NCBI RefSeq assembly: GCF_003946605.1
Contig: NZ_RHOQ01000003.1
Span: forward strand, 272,170 to 336,169
Length of the DNA stretch: 64,000 bases
Source: Companilactobacillus baiquanensis
Lineage (GTDB): Bacteria > Bacillota > Bacilli > Lactobacillales > Lactobacillaceae
Direction: 5' to 3'
Within the stretch, counting starts at the first letter, position 1; each line of letters begins with the position of its first letter. Of this stretch, positions 31,936 to 42,505 are shown in pieces. The notes beneath the pieces were generated by a model. That model saw only the letters and a program-made list of their open reading frames with translations, searched no databases and was not told the DNA's origin. A program made the translations under genes and the position numbers.

Positions 31936-32367
31936 ATGCTAGTACCAAAACGTGTAAAACACCGTCGTGAATTCCGTGGAAAGATGCGCGGAGAAGCTAA
32001 GGGTGGTAAAAATGTTGATTTTGGTGAATATGGTTTGAGAGCACTTGACTCAAGCTGGATCTCAAATAGACAAATTGAAGCAGCCCGTGTTGCTATGACT
32101 CGTTACATGAAGCGTGGTGGTAAGGTTTGGATTAAAATCTTCCCTCATAAATCATACACCGCAAAAGGTGTTGGAGTTCGTATGGGTTCTGGTAAAGGTG
32201 CACCTGCAGGTTGGGTTGCCCCAGTAAAACGTGAGAAAATCTTGTTTGAAATAGGTGGAGTTCCTGAAGAAGTTGCTCGTGAAGCCTTGAGACTTGCATC
32301 TCACAAATTACCAGTTAGAACAAAGTTTGTAAAACGTGAGGAAGTAGGTGGCGCTGATGAAGGCTAG
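31936..32367 (+). CDS. rplP: 50S ribosomal protein L16
   Basis: 143 residues; [19 protein letters not shown] and [19 protein letters not shown] are diagnostic. It binds near the A-site tRNA. 3 bases after rpsC; its 3' end overlaps rpmC by 11 bases. Confidence 0.98.
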   Translation: MLVPKRVKHRREFRGKMRGEAKGGKNVDFGEYGLRALDSSWISNRQIEAARVAMTRYMKRGGKVWIKIFPHKSYTAKGVGVRMGSGKGAPAGWVAPVKREKILFEIGGVPEEVAREALRLASHKLPVRTKFVKREEVGGADEG

Positions 32368-32551
32368 TGAAATCAAAGAGCTAACTGCTGCTCAATTACA
32401 AGATAAAGTTAAAGAATATAAAGAAGAACTTTTCAACTTGCGCTTCCAACAAGCTACAGGCCAATTGGAAAATACAGCTCGTTTGAATGCTGTTAGAAAA
32501 AACATTGCAAGATTAAGAACTGTTCAAAATCAAAAGAATAACGATAAATAA
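32357..32551 (+). CDS. rpmC: 50S ribosomal protein L29
   Basis: 64 residues starting at the ATG 32357 ([13 protein letters not shown]), which matches the family start and has AGGTGG about 6 bases upstream. A GTG at 32348 would add three residues but leaves no room for an [17 protein letters not shown] is the family core. It overlaps rplP by 11 bases, suggesting coupling. Confidence 0.95.
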   Translation: MKASEIKELTAAQLQDKVKEYKEELFNLRFQQATGQLENTARLNAVRKNIARLRTVQNQKNNDK

Positions 32552-32574
32552 TAAACAGGAAGGGAGATATCAAG

Positions 32575-32850
32575 TTGAGCGAAAAACAAGAAGACCGTAA
32601 CAGCCGTAAAGTATATCAAGGACGCGTTGTTTCAGATAAGATGGATAAGACAATTGTTGTTGTTGTTGAAACATACAAGAAACATCCAGTTTATAAGAAG
32701 CGTGTTAGATATTCTAAGAAATTCTACGTTCAAGATGAAAAGAATGAAGCTAAGGTTAATGACGTTGTACGTATCATGGAAACTCGACCTTTGTCAAAGA
32801 CAAAGCGCTTCCGTTTATTAGATATCGTCGAGAAAGCAGTTATTATCTAG
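32575..32850 (+). CDS. rpsQ: 30S ribosomal protein S17
   Basis: 91 residues from a TTG start; [19 protein letters not shown] and [17 protein letters not shown] are typical. A primary 16S binder. SD AGGGAG. Confidence 0.97.
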   Translation: MSEKQEDRNSRKVYQGRVVSDKMDKTIVVVVETYKKHPVYKKRVRYSKKFYVQDEKNEAKVNDVVRIMETRPLSKTKRFRLLDIVEKAVII

Positions 32851-32879
32851 TTTAAAACTGATGAGAGGAGGACCAAGAA

Positions 32880-33248
32880 GTGATTCAACAAGAAAGTCGT
32901 CTAAAAGTTGCAGATAACTCTGGAGCTCGTGAAATTCTAACTATTAAAGTTCTTGGTGGTTCAAACCGTAAGACAGCTAACATCGGAGATGTTATTGTTG
33001 CTACTGTTAAACAAGCAACACCAGGTGGCGTTGTTAAAAAGGGTGACGTCGTTAAGGCAGTTATCGTAAGAACTGTATCCGGTGCTCACCGTACAGATGG
33101 TTCTTACATCAGATTTGATGAGAATGCTGCCGTTATTATTAACGCTGATAAGACACCTAGAGGAACTCGTATTTTCGGACCTGTTGCTCGTGAATTACGT
33201 GATAATGATTTTATGAAGATCGTATCATTAGCACCAGAAGTTCTATAA
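32880..33248 (+). CDS. rplN: 50S ribosomal protein L14
   Basis: 122 residues from a GTG start; [19 protein letters not shown] is the standard start of L14. It forms an inter-subunit bridge. SD GAGGAGG. Confidence 0.98.
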   Translation: MIQQESRLKVADNSGAREILTIKVLGGSNRKTANIGDVIVATVKQATPGGVVKKGDVVKAVIVRTVSGAHRTDGSYIRFDENAAVIINADKTPRGTRIFGPVARELRDNDFMKIVSLAPEVL

Positions 33249-33280
33249 AAAGATCAATATAATTCAGGAGGTGCTGAATA

Positions 33281-33523
33281 GTGTTTGTAAAAACTGGAGA
33301 CAATGTTGTAGTTATTGCCGGTGATAGTAAAGGTACACAAGGTGTAGTTAAAAAAGCTATTCCTAGTGAAAACAAAGTTATCGTTGAAGGCGTTAATGTT
33401 GTAAAGAAACATTCAAAGCCAAGCAATACACAACCTCAAGGCGGAATCGCTGATGTTGAGAAACCTATTAGCGCAACTAACGTTAAAGTTGTAAAGAAAT
33501 CAACTGATAAAGAAGATAAGTAA
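33281..33523 (+). CDS. rplX: 50S ribosomal protein L24 (short form)
   Basis: 80 residues from a GTG start. The N-terminal KOW region (FVKTGDNVVVIAGDSKGTQG) and VEGVNVVKKHSKPSN are intact. The C-terminal 20 or so residues found in Bacillus L24 (about 103 aa) are absent: the protein ends soon after ISATNVKVVKK with a charged tail. No frameshift is seen in the gap before rplE, so the short form seems natural. L24 starts 50S assembly. Confidence 0.93.
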   Translation: MFVKTGDNVVVIAGDSKGTQGVVKKAIPSENKVIVEGVNVVKKHSKPSNTQPQGGIADVEKPISATNVKVVKKSTDKEDK

Positions 33524-33539
33524 GAAAGGAGAAAACTAA

Positions 33540-34082
33540 ATGGCTAATGCATTAAAAGAAATGTATGTAAAAGAAATTACACCATCAATGATGGAAAAAT
33601 TCAATTACACATCTAACATGCAAACACCAAAGATTGACAAGATCGTTTTAAACATGGGTGTTGGTGATGCTATTGCTAACTCAAAGAATCTTGACGAAGC
33701 AGTAGAAGAATTAGGACTTATTTCTGGTCAAAAACCTTTGATCACAAAAGCTAAGAAGTCTATCGCCGGATTCAGATTACGTGAAGGTATGTCAATCGGT
33801 GCTAAGGTTACACTTCGTGGTGACCGTATGTATGACTTCCTTGACAAGTTAATTAATATCGCTTTGCCTCGTGTTCGTGATTTTCACGGTGTAGGTACTC
33901 GTTCATTTGATGGTCGTGGTAACTATACACTAGGTATTAAAGAACAATTGGTTTTCCCAGAAATCGATTATGATAAGGTTAACAAAATTCGTGGATTGGA
34001 CATCGTTATTGTTACAACAGCAAATACTGATGAAGAATCACGTGAATTATTAACACAATTAGGAATGCCATTTTCAAAATAA
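33540..34082 (+). CDS. rplE: 50S ribosomal protein L5
   Basis: 180 residues; [32 protein letters not shown] and [18 protein letters not shown] are diagnostic. It binds 5S rRNA. SD AAAGGAG, 16 bases after rplX. Confidence 0.98.
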   Translation: MANALKEMYVKEITPSMMEKFNYTSNMQTPKIDKIVLNMGVGDAIANSKNLDEAVEELGLISGQKPLITKAKKSIAGFRLREGMSIGAKVTLRGDRMYDFLDKLINIALPRVRDFHGVGTRSFDGRGNYTLGIKEQLVFPEIDYDKVNKIRGLDIVIVTTANTDEESRELLTQLGMPFSK

Positions 34083-34100
34083 TAATGGAGGTCAAATTCA

Positions 34101-34286
34101 ATGGCTAAGAAGTCTCAAATAGTACGTAATCATAGACCTGCTAAGTTCTCTTCACAAGAGTACACACGTTGCGAACGTTGTGGTCGTCCACATTCTGTAT
34201 ATCGTAAGTTCAAGCTTTGCCGTGTTTGCCTTCGACAATTGGCCCACAAAGGTCAAATTCCTGGCATGAGAAAAGCTAGTTGGTAA
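34101..34286 (+). CDS. rpsN: 30S ribosomal protein S14, zinc type
   Basis: 61 residues. [11 protein letters not shown] and [10 protein letters not shown] give two CxxC pairs that bind zinc, marking the short S14 (type Z) form. This form is constitutive in zinc-replete cells; a zinc-free paralogue may exist elsewhere. SD GGAGGT. Confidence 0.97.
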   Translation: MAKKSQIVRNHRPAKFSSQEYTRCERCGRPHSVYRKFKLCRVCLRQLAHKGQIPGMRKASW

Positions 34287-34312
34287 GATATTAAAAAGAG
34301 GAGGTAAAATAA

Positions 34313-34711
34313 ATGGTCATGACAGATCCTATTGCGGATTATCTTACAAGAATCCGTAACGCAAATATGGTTAAACATGAATCTCTAGAAGTGCCTGCTT
34401 CAAACATTAAGAAGAGCATAACTGAGATTTTGAAAAATGAAGGATTTATCAAAGATTACGAAATCATTGAAGATAACAAACAAGATGTTATTCGTATTGT
34501 CTTAAAGTATGGTAAGGATCAACAACGTGTAATTACTGGCTTGAAACGTATTTCAAGACCAGGTTTGCGTAGTTATGTAGATTCAGACAACGTGCCTAAG
34601 GTCCTTAATGGATTAGGTATTGCTATCCTTTCAACATCAAAAGGTGTTGTAACTGATAAAGAAGCCCGTGCACAACGTGTTGGTGGCGAAGTTCTTGCAT
34701 ACGTTTGGTAA
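34313..34711 (+). CDS. rpsH: 30S ribosomal protein S8
   Basis: 132 residues; [19 protein letters not shown] starts it. The ATG at 34313 is preferred over 34319 because GAGGAGGT lies 7 bases upstream. The C-terminal [15 protein letters not shown] contacts 16S helix 21. Confidence 0.98.
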   Translation: MVMTDPIADYLTRIRNANMVKHESLEVPASNIKKSITEILKNEGFIKDYEIIEDNKQDVIRIVLKYGKDQQRVITGLKRISRPGLRSYVDSDNVPKVLNGLGIAILSTSKGVVTDKEARAQRVGGEVLAYVW

Positions 34712-34741
34712 AATTTTTAAAAGATAAGGAGGTGCACGAAT

Positions 34742-35272
34742 TTGAGTCGTATCGGTTATAAAGTAATTGAAGTCCCAGAAGGCGTAACAATTACTCAAAA
34801 AGATGAAGATATTACTGTTAAAGGCCCTAAGGGTGAATTAACAAGACATTTTGATCCAAAAATCAAGTTAACTCTTGAAGGTAACGAAGCTAAGTTCGAT
34901 CGTGAAAGTGATAATGATAAAGCTCTTCACGGAACAATGCGTTCAAACCTAAACAACATGGTGCTTGGTGTAACAGAAGGTTTCGAAAAGAAGCTTGAAC
35001 TTAGAGGTGTTGGTTACCGTGCACAAGTTAAAGGTGACACACTAACACTTTCAGTTGGTTACTCACATCCTGTAGTTATGGATGCACCAAAAGGTATCAA
35101 AATTGAATCACCTTCAAATACTGAAATCAATATTTCTGGTATCAGTAAACAAAAGGTTGGCCAATTTGCTGCCGTTATCCGCGACGTACGTCCCCCAGAA
35201 CCATATAAGGGTAAAGGTATTCGTTATGTTGATGAATATGTTCGTCGTAAAGAAGGTAAAACTGGTAAATAG
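34742..35272 (+). CDS. rplF: 50S ribosomal protein L6
   Basis: 176 residues from a TTG start; [36 protein letters not shown] and the C-terminal [15 protein letters not shown] are typical. It binds near the factor site. SD AAGGAGGTG. Confidence 0.98.
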   Translation: MSRIGYKVIEVPEGVTITQKDEDITVKGPKGELTRHFDPKIKLTLEGNEAKFDRESDNDKALHGTMRSNLNNMVLGVTEGFEKKLELRGVGYRAQVKGDTLTLSVGYSHPVVMDAPKGIKIESPSNTEINISGISKQKVGQFAAVIRDVRPPEPYKGKGIRYVDEYVRRKEGKTGK

Positions 35273-35298
35273 TAAATAATTAGTATGAGGTGAAAATT

Positions 35299-35655
35299 GT
35301 GATTTCTAAACCAGATAAAAACAAAGCACGTCAAAAGCGCCAAAAACGTGTTCGTGCCAAGATCTCTGGTACTGCTGAGCGCCCACGCTTAAATGTATTC
35401 CGTTCAAATAAAAACATTTACGCTCAAGTAATTGATGACGTAAAGGGTGTAACGCTAGCAAGTGCCTCATCTCTTGATAAAGAGGTAAGCGACGGTTCTA
35501 AAGTTGATGAAGCTGCAGCCGTTGGTGCATTAGTTGCCAAAAGAGCACAAGATGCCAAAGTCAGTGATGTTATCTTTGATCGTGGTGGATATATCTATCA
35601 TGGTCGTGTACAAAGTCTCGCTGAAGCAGCTCGTGAAAATGGGCTAAAATTCTAG
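35299..35655 (+). CDS. rplR: 50S ribosomal protein L18
   Basis: 118 residues from the GTG at 35299 ([15 protein letters not shown]). An in-frame GTG at 35290 overlaps the SD (GAGGTG 35287-35292) and so is not the start. [18 protein letters not shown] and [20 protein letters not shown] are diagnostic. It binds 5S rRNA with L5. Confidence 0.95.
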   Translation: MISKPDKNKARQKRQKRVRAKISGTAERPRLNVFRSNKNIYAQVIDDVKGVTLASASSLDKEVSDGSKVDEAAAVGALVAKRAQDAKVSDVIFDRGGYIYHGRVQSLAEAARENGLKF

Positions 35656-35673
35656 AAGGAGGAAACCAAATTT

Positions 35674-36174
35674 ATGACATATATCGATCCATCTCAAATG
35701 GAATTAGAAGATCGCGTTGTCTCAATCAACCGTGTCACAAAGGTTGTTAAAGGTGGACGCCGTCTACGTTTTGCTGCTATCGTAATCGTTGGTGACAAAG
35801 ATGGTCACGTTGGATTCGGAACTGGTAAAGCTCAAGAAGTTCCCGAAGCTATTCGTAAGGCTGTTGAAGATGCCAAAAAGAACTTAATTAGTGTTCCTAT
35901 GGTTGGTTCAACAATTCCTCACGAAGTTATCGGTAGATTCGGTGCTGGTAGAATTATGTTGAAGCCTGCCGTTGAAGGTTCTGGTATCGCTGCTGGTGGT
36001 GCCGTTCGTGCCGTGCTTGAATTAGCCGGTGTTGGTGATATTACAAGTAAGTCACTTGGTAGAAATACACCAATTAACGTTATTCGTGCAACAATCGAAG
36101 GATTAAAAGAAATTAAAACAGCTGAAAGCGTTTCTGAGATGCGCGGAATTTCAGCCCAAGAATTGCTTAACTAA
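35674..36174 (+). CDS. rpsE: 30S ribosomal protein S5
   Basis: 166 residues; [37 protein letters not shown] and the Gly-rich [15 protein letters not shown] are diagnostic. It takes part in decoding fidelity. SD AAGGAGG. Confidence 0.98.
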   Translation: MTYIDPSQMELEDRVVSINRVTKVVKGGRRLRFAAIVIVGDKDGHVGFGTGKAQEVPEAIRKAVEDAKKNLISVPMVGSTIPHEVIGRFGAGRIMLKPAVEGSGIAAGGAVRAVLELAGVGDITSKSLGRNTPINVIRATIEGLKEIKTAESVSEMRGISAQELLN

Positions 36175-36191
36175 AAGAAAGGTGCGTAATT

Positions 36192-36377
36192 ATGGCTAAA
36201 CTTAAAATTACTCTTATTAGAAGTGCAGCTCACCGCCTTCCTGCTCAACGTACAATTGTTAAAGAACTAGGACTCGGAAGAGTTAATAGTTCAGTTGTTA
36301 AGCCGGACGATCCTGCAATCCGTGGTGCTGTATTAAAAATCGCTCATCTAGTTAGCGTTGAAGAAGTTAAAGATTAA
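36192..36377 (+). CDS. rpmD: 50S ribosomal protein L30
   Basis: 61 residues; [17 protein letters not shown] and [20 protein letters not shown] match the family. SD AAAGGTG; 17 bases after rpsE. Confidence 0.96.
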   Translation: MAKLKITLIRSAAHRLPAQRTIVKELGLGRVNSSVVKPDDPAIRGAVLKIAHLVSVEEVKD

Positions 36378-36405
36378 TAAATTTTAAAGATTAGGAGGTG
36401 CAAGA

Positions 36406-36846
36406 ATGGAACTAAACGAACTTAAGCCAAGTGCTGGCTCAAGACACTCAAGAAAGCGTCTAGGTCGTGGTACTTCAAGTGGCCAAGGTAAAACTGCTGG
36501 TCGTGGACAAAAAGGTCAATTAGCTAGATCAGGTGGTAAAACACGTATTGGTTTTGAAGGTGGACAAATGCCATTGTTCCGTCGTATGCCAAAGCGTGGA
36601 TTCAAGAATATCAATCGCAAGGAATACGCTATTGTAAACCTTAAAGATTTAAGCAAATTTAATGACGGTGCTGAAGTTAATGTTGATACATTAAAAGAAG
36701 CTGGAATTGTTAAAAAACAATTCAACGGAGTTAAGTTACTTGCTAACGGAGAAGTTAGTGCTAAATTAACAGTTAAAGTTACTAAAGTTTCTGAGGCTGC
36801 TAAAAAAGCAATTGAAGCTGCTGGTGGAACTGTAGAGGTGATCTAA
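36406..36846 (+). CDS. rplO: 50S ribosomal protein L15
   Basis: 146 residues; [20 protein letters not shown], then [19 protein letters not shown]. The stop shares a base with the secY start (TAATG), so secY is translationally coupled. SD AGGAGGTG. Confidence 0.98.
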   Translation: MELNELKPSAGSRHSRKRLGRGTSSGQGKTAGRGQKGQLARSGGKTRIGFEGGQMPLFRRMPKRGFKNINRKEYAIVNLKDLSKFNDGAEVNVDTLKEAGIVKKQFNGVKLLANGEVSAKLTVKVTKVSEAAKKAIEAAGGTVEVI

Positions 36847-38141
36847 TGCTTAAAACTATCAGAGATGCTCTAAAGGTTAAAGAAATCCGTCAAAAGATTC
36901 TCTTTACCTTGTTGTTACTTGTTATCTATCGTTTGGGATCGCAAATCACAGTACCTGGTGTCAATGCTTCGGCAATGGACAAGGTTAGTTCTTCAGGGTT
37001 AGTTCCCCTATTGGATACTGTTACTGGTGGTGGTCTTGCAAATTATTCTATTTTCTCAATGGGTGTTTCACCATTCATCACCGCACAAATTGTTGTTCAA
37101 CTTTTACAAATGGACATTGTTCCAAAATTTGTTGAGTGGAGTAAACAAGGTGAGGTTGGTCGTAGAAAACTAAATCAAGTAACGAGATATTTGACGATTG
37201 TTTTAGGTTTTGTTCAATCAATCGGAATTACTGCTGGTTTTAATCAACTTAGTGGTTTAGGACTTGTTAAATCTCCTAATATTCAGGCATTTATTACTAT
37301 CGGTGTTATTTTAACCGGTGGTACAATGCTTCTTACTTGGATTGGTGAACAAATCACCGATAAAGGCTTAGGTAACGGTGTTTCAGTTATTATCTTCGCT
37401 GGTATTATTGCTAGATTCCCTAATGGAGTTTATCAAATTTACCGTGATAACGTAATCAACGCAAGCTCCGCTGACCTAGGTAAGAATATTGCATTCATGG
37501 TTGGATTGGTAATAGCTGTTCTGGTCGTTGTTCAATTTGTTACATATGTACAACAAGCTAACAGAAGAGTTCCAATTCAATACACAAGACGTGCAGCCGG
37601 AAGTGGTAGTGAAAGTTTTCTACCATTAAAGGTTAATGTTGCTGGTGTTATTCCCGTTATCTTTGCTAGTTCATTTATTGTAACTCCTCAAACAATTTTG
37701 ATGGCGTTCCAAGCAAATCATAGTGAAGATAGCTGGTATCAAGTGTTAACAAATATATTCAGTATGCAGACAACAACAGGATCATTACTATACACATTGC
37801 TGATCGTGTTATTCACGTTCTTCTACGCATTTGTTCAAGTAAATCCTGAAAAACTTGCAGAAAACCTACAGAAACAAGGCGCTTATATTCCAGGTGTTTG
37901 GCCTGGTAACGAGACGATCAAGTTTATGTCCGGAATTTTGATGAGATTGTCTACTGTTGGTTCAGTATTCTTAGGATTAGTTTCACTACTTCCATTACTT
38001 GCCGCAAATATCTTCGGCTTACCTCAATCTATCGGATTGGGTGGTACAAGTCTTTTGATTATTGTTGGTGTTGCATTGGAAATGGATCGTCAATTAAGAG
38101 GTCTATTAATGAAACGTGAATACGTTGGTTTTATTAGATAA
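36846..38141 (+). CDS. secY: Protein translocase subunit SecY
   Basis: 431 residues, 10 membrane segments. TM2 region [19 protein letters not shown], the loop [22 protein letters not shown] (in part) and the C-terminal [18 protein letters not shown] are typical. It forms the SecYEG pore. Coupled to rplO; adk follows. Confidence 0.98.
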   Translation: MLKTIRDALKVKEIRQKILFTLLLLVIYRLGSQITVPGVNASAMDKVSSSGLVPLLDTVTGGGLANYSIFSMGVSPFITAQIVVQLLQMDIVPKFVEWSKQGEVGRRKLNQVTRYLTIVLGFVQSIGITAGFNQLSGLGLVKSPNIQAFITIGVILTGGTMLLTWIGEQITDKGLGNGVSVIIFAGIIARFPNGVYQIYRDNVINASSADLGKNIAFMVGLVIAVLVVVQFVTYVQQANRRVPIQYTRRAAGSGSESFLPLKVNVAGVIPVIFASSFIVTPQTILMAFQANHSEDSWYQVLTNIFSMQTTTGSLLYTLLIVLFTFFYAFVQVNPEKLAENLQKQGAYIPGVWPGNETIKFMSGILMRLSTVGSVFLGLVSLLPLLAANIFGLPQSIGLGGTSLLIIVGVALEMDRQLRGLLMKREYVGFIR

Positions 38142-38155
38142 TAGGAGATGTGACA

Positions 38156-38809
38156 ATGAATATCGTATTGATGGGTTTACCCGGAGCTGGTAAAGGTACT
38201 CAAGCTGAAAAAATTGTTGAAGATTTTAATGTAGTCCATATTTCTACTGGTGATATGTTTAGACAAGCTATGGCTGATGAAACCGAAGTTGGTCTAAAAG
38301 CCAAAAGTTTTATGGATAAAGGCGAGTTGGTTCCTGACGACGTTACCGAAGCTATTGTTGAAGAGCGTTTGGCTAAAGATGACGTTCAAAAGAATGGATA
38401 TATGCTTGATGGATTTCCGAGAACTCTTGAACAGGCAAATGCTTTACAGACAATTGCAAAGAATGTAAACAAACCAATAGATGCTGTCATCTATATTGAT
38501 GTAAAGCCTGAGTCATTAGTAGATCGTTTATCTGGAAGATATATTTGTTCTAAATGTGGAGCAACTTATCATAAGATTTATAATCCTACAAAGGTTGAAG
38601 GAACATGTGACGTCTGTGGCGGACATGATTTCTATCAACGTGATGATGATAAACCAGAAACTGTAAAGAATAGATTAAAAGTTAATATTGAAATGAATAC
38701 ACCATTAATTGATTTTTATGATAAGTTAAACTTGTTATATAAGATCAATGGTGAACAAGAAATAGATGAAGTTTATAACGAAGTAAAGAAAGTTTTACAA
38801 AGTCTGTAA
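38156..38809 (+). CDS. adk: Adenylate kinase
   Basis: 217 residues from the ATG at 38156 ([14 protein letters not shown]), with AGGAG 8 bases upstream; the GTG at 38150 lies too close to the SD. P-loop GLPGAGKGT at 7-15, FPRTLEQA, and a LID with four cysteines C131, C134, C151 and C154, the zinc-binding long form of Gram-positives. It makes 2 ADP from ATP and AMP. Confidence 0.97.
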   Translation: MNIVLMGLPGAGKGTQAEKIVEDFNVVHISTGDMFRQAMADETEVGLKAKSFMDKGELVPDDVTEAIVEERLAKDDVQKNGYMLDGFPRTLEQANALQTIAKNVNKPIDAVIYIDVKPESLVDRLSGRYICSKCGATYHKIYNPTKVEGTCDVCGGHDFYQRDDDKPETVKNRLKVNIEMNTPLIDFYDKLNLLYKINGEQEIDEVYNEVKKVLQSL

Positions 38810-38828
38810 AACTTTTTACTTTGAATTG

Positions 38829-38857
38829 TTTACATAACTAAAAAATTATTGTATAAT
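38829..38857 (+). promoter_or_regulatory. Internal promoter before infA
   Basis: TTTACA (38829-38834), 17 bases, a perfect TATAAT (38852-38857). It would raise expression of infA-rpmJ-rpsM-rpsK-rpoA-rplQ relative to the genes before adk. Confidence 0.75.
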
Positions 38858-38904
38858 TTCGCGGTATATGCAGGCGAATTTCATCCCGATGGAGGTTAAT
38901 GTCT

Positions 38905-39123
38905 TTGGCAAAAGAAGATGTCATTGAAGTAGAAGGTACAATTTCAGAAACATTGCCTAATGCAATGTTTAAGGTAAAACTTGAAAATGGGGCAACAGTA
39001 TTGGCTCATGTGTCAGGTAAAATCCGTATGCACTATATCAGAATTTTGCCCGGTGACAAGGTTACCGTGGAATTATCCCCTTATGATTTAACCAAGGGAA
39101 GAATTACATATAGATACAGATAA
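38905..39123 (+). CDS. infA: Translation initiation factor IF-1
   Basis: 72 residues from TTG at 38905, giving [18 protein letters not shown], the universal start and length. SD GGAGGT (38891-38896) is 8 bases upstream; an ATG at 38899 is only 2 bases from it. The OB fold core [19 protein letters not shown] is intact. It blocks the A site during initiation. Confidence 0.94.
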   Translation: MAKEDVIEVEGTISETLPNAMFKVKLENGATVLAHVSGKIRMHYIRILPGDKVTVELSPYDLTKGRITYRYR

Positions 39124-39154
39124 TAATTTATTTTAATGGAATGGAGGTTCCAAC

Positions 39155-39271
39155 ATGAAAGTAAGACCATCCGTTAAACCTATGTGTGAGCATTGTAAGG
39201 TAATCAAAAGACGTGGACGCGTCATGGTTATTTGCTCTGCAGATCCAAAACACAAACAAAGACAAGGATAA
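39155..39271 (+). CDS. rpmJ: 50S ribosomal protein L36, zinc type
   Basis: 38 residues: [17 protein letters not shown], then [20 protein letters not shown]. Cys11, Cys14, Cys27 and His33 form the usual zinc site. SD GGAGGT. It lies between infA and rpsM as in nearly all bacteria. Confidence 0.97.
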   Translation: MKVRPSVKPMCEHCKVIKRRGRVMVICSADPKHKQRQG

Positions 39272-39292
39272 TAAATATAGGAGGTGCAATTA

Positions 39293-39658
39293 ATGGCTCG
39301 TATAGCAGGTGTAGATTTACCTCGTGATAAGAGAATCGTTATTGCCTTAACATACATTTTTGGTATTGGTAATACAACAGCTCAAAAAATACTTAAAGAC
39401 GCCGGCGTTTCCGAAGACGTTCGTACAAGAGATTTAACTCCTGATCAAGAAGATAAGATTCGTGCAGAAGTTGACAAGGTACGTGTTGAAGGTGACTTAC
39501 GTCGTGAAGTAAGTATGAATATCAAGAGACTACAAGAAATTGGCTCATATCGTGGTATGAGACACAGACGTGGATTGCCCGTTAGAGGTCAAAACACAAA
39601 GAATAATGCAAGAACTCGTAAGGGTAAGAAAGTATCTATTGCTGGTAAGAAGAAGTAA
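39293..39658 (+). CDS. rpsM: 30S ribosomal protein S13
   Basis: 121 residues from the ATG at 39293 ([14 protein letters not shown]). A GTG at 39284 lies within the SD (AGGAGGTG) and is not the start. [20 protein letters not shown] at the C-end touches the P-site tRNA. Confidence 0.97.
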   Translation: MARIAGVDLPRDKRIVIALTYIFGIGNTTAQKILKDAGVSEDVRTRDLTPDQEDKIRAEVDKVRVEGDLRREVSMNIKRLQEIGSYRGMRHRRGLPVRGQNTKNNARTRKGKKVSIAGKKK

Positions 39659-39680
39659 TTATAAGATAGGAGGTTAATTC

Positions 39681-40067
39681 ATGGCACAAAACAAAGGTCG
39701 TAAACGCCGTACTAAGAAGCATATTGAGTCCGGAGTTGCACATATCCACTCTACATTCAATAACACACTAGTTATGATCACTGATGTTAACGGAAACGCT
39801 GTTTCATGGTCATCAGCTGGTGCATTAGGATTCAAAGGAAGCCGTAAATCAACACCATTTGCCGCACAAATGGCTGGAGAAGCAGCTGCTAAAGAATCAA
39901 TGGAACAAGGTATGAAAACAGTTGAAGTAGCTGTTAAAGGTCCTGGTTCAGGTCGTGAAGCTGCAATTCGTTCATTACAAGCCACAGGTTTGGAAATTAC
40001 AGCTATTCGTGACGTTACACCAGTTCCTCACAATGGTTCACGTCCTCCAAAGCGTCGTCGTGTATAG
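39681..40067 (+). CDS. rpsK: 30S ribosomal protein S11
   Basis: 128 residues; [39 protein letters not shown] and the C-terminal [13 protein letters not shown] are typical. It is part of the platform near the Shine-Dalgarno helix. SD AGGAGGT. Confidence 0.98.
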   Translation: MAQNKGRKRRTKKHIESGVAHIHSTFNNTLVMITDVNGNAVSWSSAGALGFKGSRKSTPFAAQMAGEAAAKESMEQGMKTVEVAVKGPGSGREAAIRSLQATGLEITAIRDVTPVPHNGSRPPKRRRV

Positions 40068-40136
40068 AATGGTTTTGGTTTTATACCCATATGAACTAAG
40101 CTACACACATTTCGTTTTGAAAGGGGAACTAACCGA

Positions 40137-41075
40137 ATGATCGAATTTGAAAAGCCAACTATTACTGCCGTTGAAGAAAGCAGCGATTATGGTAAATATA
40201 TTATCGAACCGTTGGAAAGAGGATATGGTACAACATTAGGAAACTCTTTGCGTAGAGTTTTGCTTGCATCATTACCTGGAACAGCGGTATCAGACATTCA
40301 AATAGATGGTGTATTGCATGAATTCTCAGCCGTTGATGGTGTAATTGAAGACGTTACACAAATTGTGCTTAACGTTAAGAAGTTAAACCTCAAATCTCAT
40401 GCTGAAGACAGTTTAAAAGCTGAAGTAGACATTGTCGGACCAGCAACTGTAACAGCTAAGGATATTAAAGCTGATGATGATTTGGAAATCCTTGACCCAG
40501 AACAATTTATTTGTACTGTTGCTGAGGGTGGACATTTCCATATGCAATTAACAATTAAAAATGGTCGTGGATATACTCCTGCAGAACAAAATAAAACCGA
40601 CGAAACACCTATCGGTGTTTTACCAGTTGACTCAATATTTACTCCAGTAGATAAGGTTAACTACCAGGTTGAAAACACTCGTGTGGGTAAGAGAAACGAC
40701 TTTGATAAGTTGACCATTGATATCTGGACAAATGGTTCAATTGGACCACGAGAAGCTATTAGTTTGTCAGCTAAGATCCTTACAGAACATTTAACAAGTT
40801 TTGTTAATCTTACTGAAGAAGCTAAGAGCGCTGATATGATGATCGAAAAAGAAGAAACACAAAAAGAGAAGAAGCTTGAAATGACAATTGAAGAATTGGA
40901 CTTATCAGTTCGTTCATACAATTGTTTGAAGCGTGCTGGTATTAATACTGTGCAAGAGCTTACTGAAAAAACTGAAGCAGATATGATGCGTGTTCGTAAT
41001 CTTGGACGTAAGTCATTAGTTGAAGTTAAAGAAAAGTTATCTGATCTTGGATTATCATTAAAGCAAGAAGACTAG
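40137..41075 (+). CDS. rpoA: DNA-directed RNA polymerase alpha subunit
   Basis: 312 residues. The N-terminal dimerisation domain ([38 protein letters not shown]) is joined by a charged linker (about 225-245) to the C-terminal domain ([38 protein letters not shown]) that binds UP elements and activators. Confidence 0.98.
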   Translation: MIEFEKPTITAVEESSDYGKYIIEPLERGYGTTLGNSLRRVLLASLPGTAVSDIQIDGVLHEFSAVDGVIEDVTQIVLNVKKLNLKSHAEDSLKAEVDIVGPATVTAKDIKADDDLEILDPEQFICTVAEGGHFHMQLTIKNGRGYTPAEQNKTDETPIGVLPVDSIFTPVDKVNYQVENTRVGKRNDFDKLTIDIWTNGSIGPREAISLSAKILTEHLTSFVNLTEEAKSADMMIEKEETQKEKKLEMTIEELDLSVRSYNCLKRAGINTVQELTEKTEADMMRVRNLGRKSLVEVKEKLSDLGLSLKQED

Positions 41076-41103
41076 AAGTCAAATTCAAACAGGAGGTATA
41101 GAC

Positions 41104-41484
41104 ATGGGCTACCGTAAATTAGGACGTACAAGTTCTCAAAGAAAAGCAATGTTACGCGATTTAACTACTGATTTAATCATTAATGAACGTATTGTTACAA
41201 CTGAAACTCGTGCTAAGGAAATCAGTCGTACAACTGACAAAATGATTACCTTAGGTAAACGTGGCGATCTACATGCTCGTCGTTTAGCTGCTGCTTACGT
41301 TAGAAACGAAGTTGCTAATATTACAGAAGAAGATGATGCGGTTGTTGTTCAATCAGCACTTCAAAAATTGTTCAGTGATATTGCACCTCGTTATGAAGAC
41401 CGTAACGGTGGATATACACGTATTTTGAAGACTGCACCTCGCCGTGGAGATGCAGCTCCAATGGTTATTATTGAACTAGTTTAA
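41104..41484 (+). CDS. rplQ: 50S ribosomal protein L17
   Basis: 126 residues; [31 protein letters not shown] and the C-terminal [19 protein letters not shown] are typical. Last ribosomal gene of the operon; SD AGGAGGT. Confidence 0.98.
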   Translation: MGYRKLGRTSSQRKAMLRDLTTDLIINERIVTTETRAKEISRTTDKMITLGKRGDLHARRLAAAYVRNEVANITEEDDAVVVQSALQKLFSDIAPRYEDRNGGYTRILKTAPRRGDAAPMVIIELV

Positions 41485-41502
41485 TAATTAATCGTTTATT
41501 AA

Positions 41503-41614
41503 TAAAAATCAGTCATTCTGATAAATTAGTGAGTGTTAAGATGATGGCAACTGCCAAGTCTATCTCTGAGATCCTTTGAAAAAGGGACACTAATTTGTCG
41601 AATGATTTTTTTTT
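41503..41614 (+). ncRNA. Long terminal hairpin after rplQ, probable L17 downstream element
   Basis: A long stem with small bulges pairs 41505-41531 with 41588-41610 and is followed by T to 41614. The arms are joined by about 55 bases that hold smaller hairpins (GGCA/TGCC near 41535-41544; ATCCTTT/AAAGGGA near 41571-41586). The L17 downstream element is a known structured RNA right after rplQ in lactic acid bacteria and Listeria; place and shape fit. It also acts as the operon's terminator by its T-run. Confidence 0.7.
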
Positions 41615-41671
41615 ACCAAAAAAGTGGTTTTTCCTATATGATAGACTTAGCATATTACAAGAGGTATTCAA

Positions 41672-42505
41672 GTGGAAAATATAATCTCAATAAAAGATGT
41701 CACATATACATATCCGGAATCAAAAGTTTCAGCAATCAATAAGCTTTCTTTAGATATTCATCGCAATGAATGGCTGTCTATTGTTGGTAAGAATGGAAGC
41801 GGTAAATCAACATTGGCTAAGTTGATAGATGGGTTGATAGAAAGTGAATCTGGAAGGATTATAGTTGACGGTCAAGAAGTAAATGAACAAAATATTTGGA
41901 ATATTCGTTCAAAAATTGGTATCGTCTTTCAAAATCCTGATCATCAATTTGTTGGCGCTACGGTTGAAGATGACGTGGCATTTGGTTTAGAAAATCAAGG
42001 TATGCCAAGAGACGAGATGGTAAAACAAGTTGATGAGGCTTTAGCAATGGTTGATATGCAAGAGTATAAGACTCGTGACCCTCAGTCTCTGTCAGGTGGT
42101 CAAAAACAGCGTGTAGCAATTGCCGGAGTTTTAGCTACTAAACCTTCAATAATTATTATGGATGAATCCACAAGTATGCTGGATCCTAATGGACGAAGAA
42201 CAGTTTTAAACCTAGTTAAACAATTACGCAAACAACAAGATATGACGATCATCTCTATTACACATGATATTGAAGAAACAGAATTATCAGAAAGAATTGT
42301 TGTTTTAAAATCAGGTGAGGTTGTACAAGAAGCTGATCCTAAGTCCATTTATAATATGGGTTCAGAATTGATAAAATACGGGCTAGAAGAACCGTTTTCA
42401 AATCAAGTGGCATCTTTACTTAGAGATGAATTAAAATTGCCTAAGGGCTATTTAAATGAAGAGGAGCTTATTCAAAACATATGGAAATTATCTTCAAAAA
42501 TGTAA
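41672..42505 (+). CDS. ecfA1: ECF transporter ATPase EcfA1 (CbiO-like)
   Basis: 277 residues from a GTG start with GAGGT upstream. Walker A GKNGSGKST (39-47), Q-loop GIVFQNPDHQF, signature LSGGQKQR (about 140), Walker B IIIMDEST. Together with EcfA2 and EcfT it powers uptake of vitamins bound by exchangeable S components. Overlaps ecfA2 by 25 bases. Confidence 0.95.
   Translation: MENIISIKDVTYTYPESKVSAINKLSLDIHRNEWLSIVGKNGSGKSTLAKLIDGLIESESGRIIVDGQEVNEQNIWNIRSKIGIVFQNPDHQFVGATVEDDVAFGLENQGMPRDEMVKQVDEALAMVDMQEYKTRDPQSLSGGQKQRVAIAGVLATKPSIIIMDESTSMLDPNGRRTVLNLVKQLRKQQDMTIISITHDIEETELSERIVVLKSGEVVQEADPKSIYNMGSELIKYGLEEPFSNQVASLLRDELKLPKGYLNEEELIQNIWKLSSKM

Noticed and set aside
41615..41642. 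Promoter for ecfA1 (TTTACC ... TATATG)
   Set aside because: Both boxes are weak and overlap the preceding T-run; not strong enough to list.
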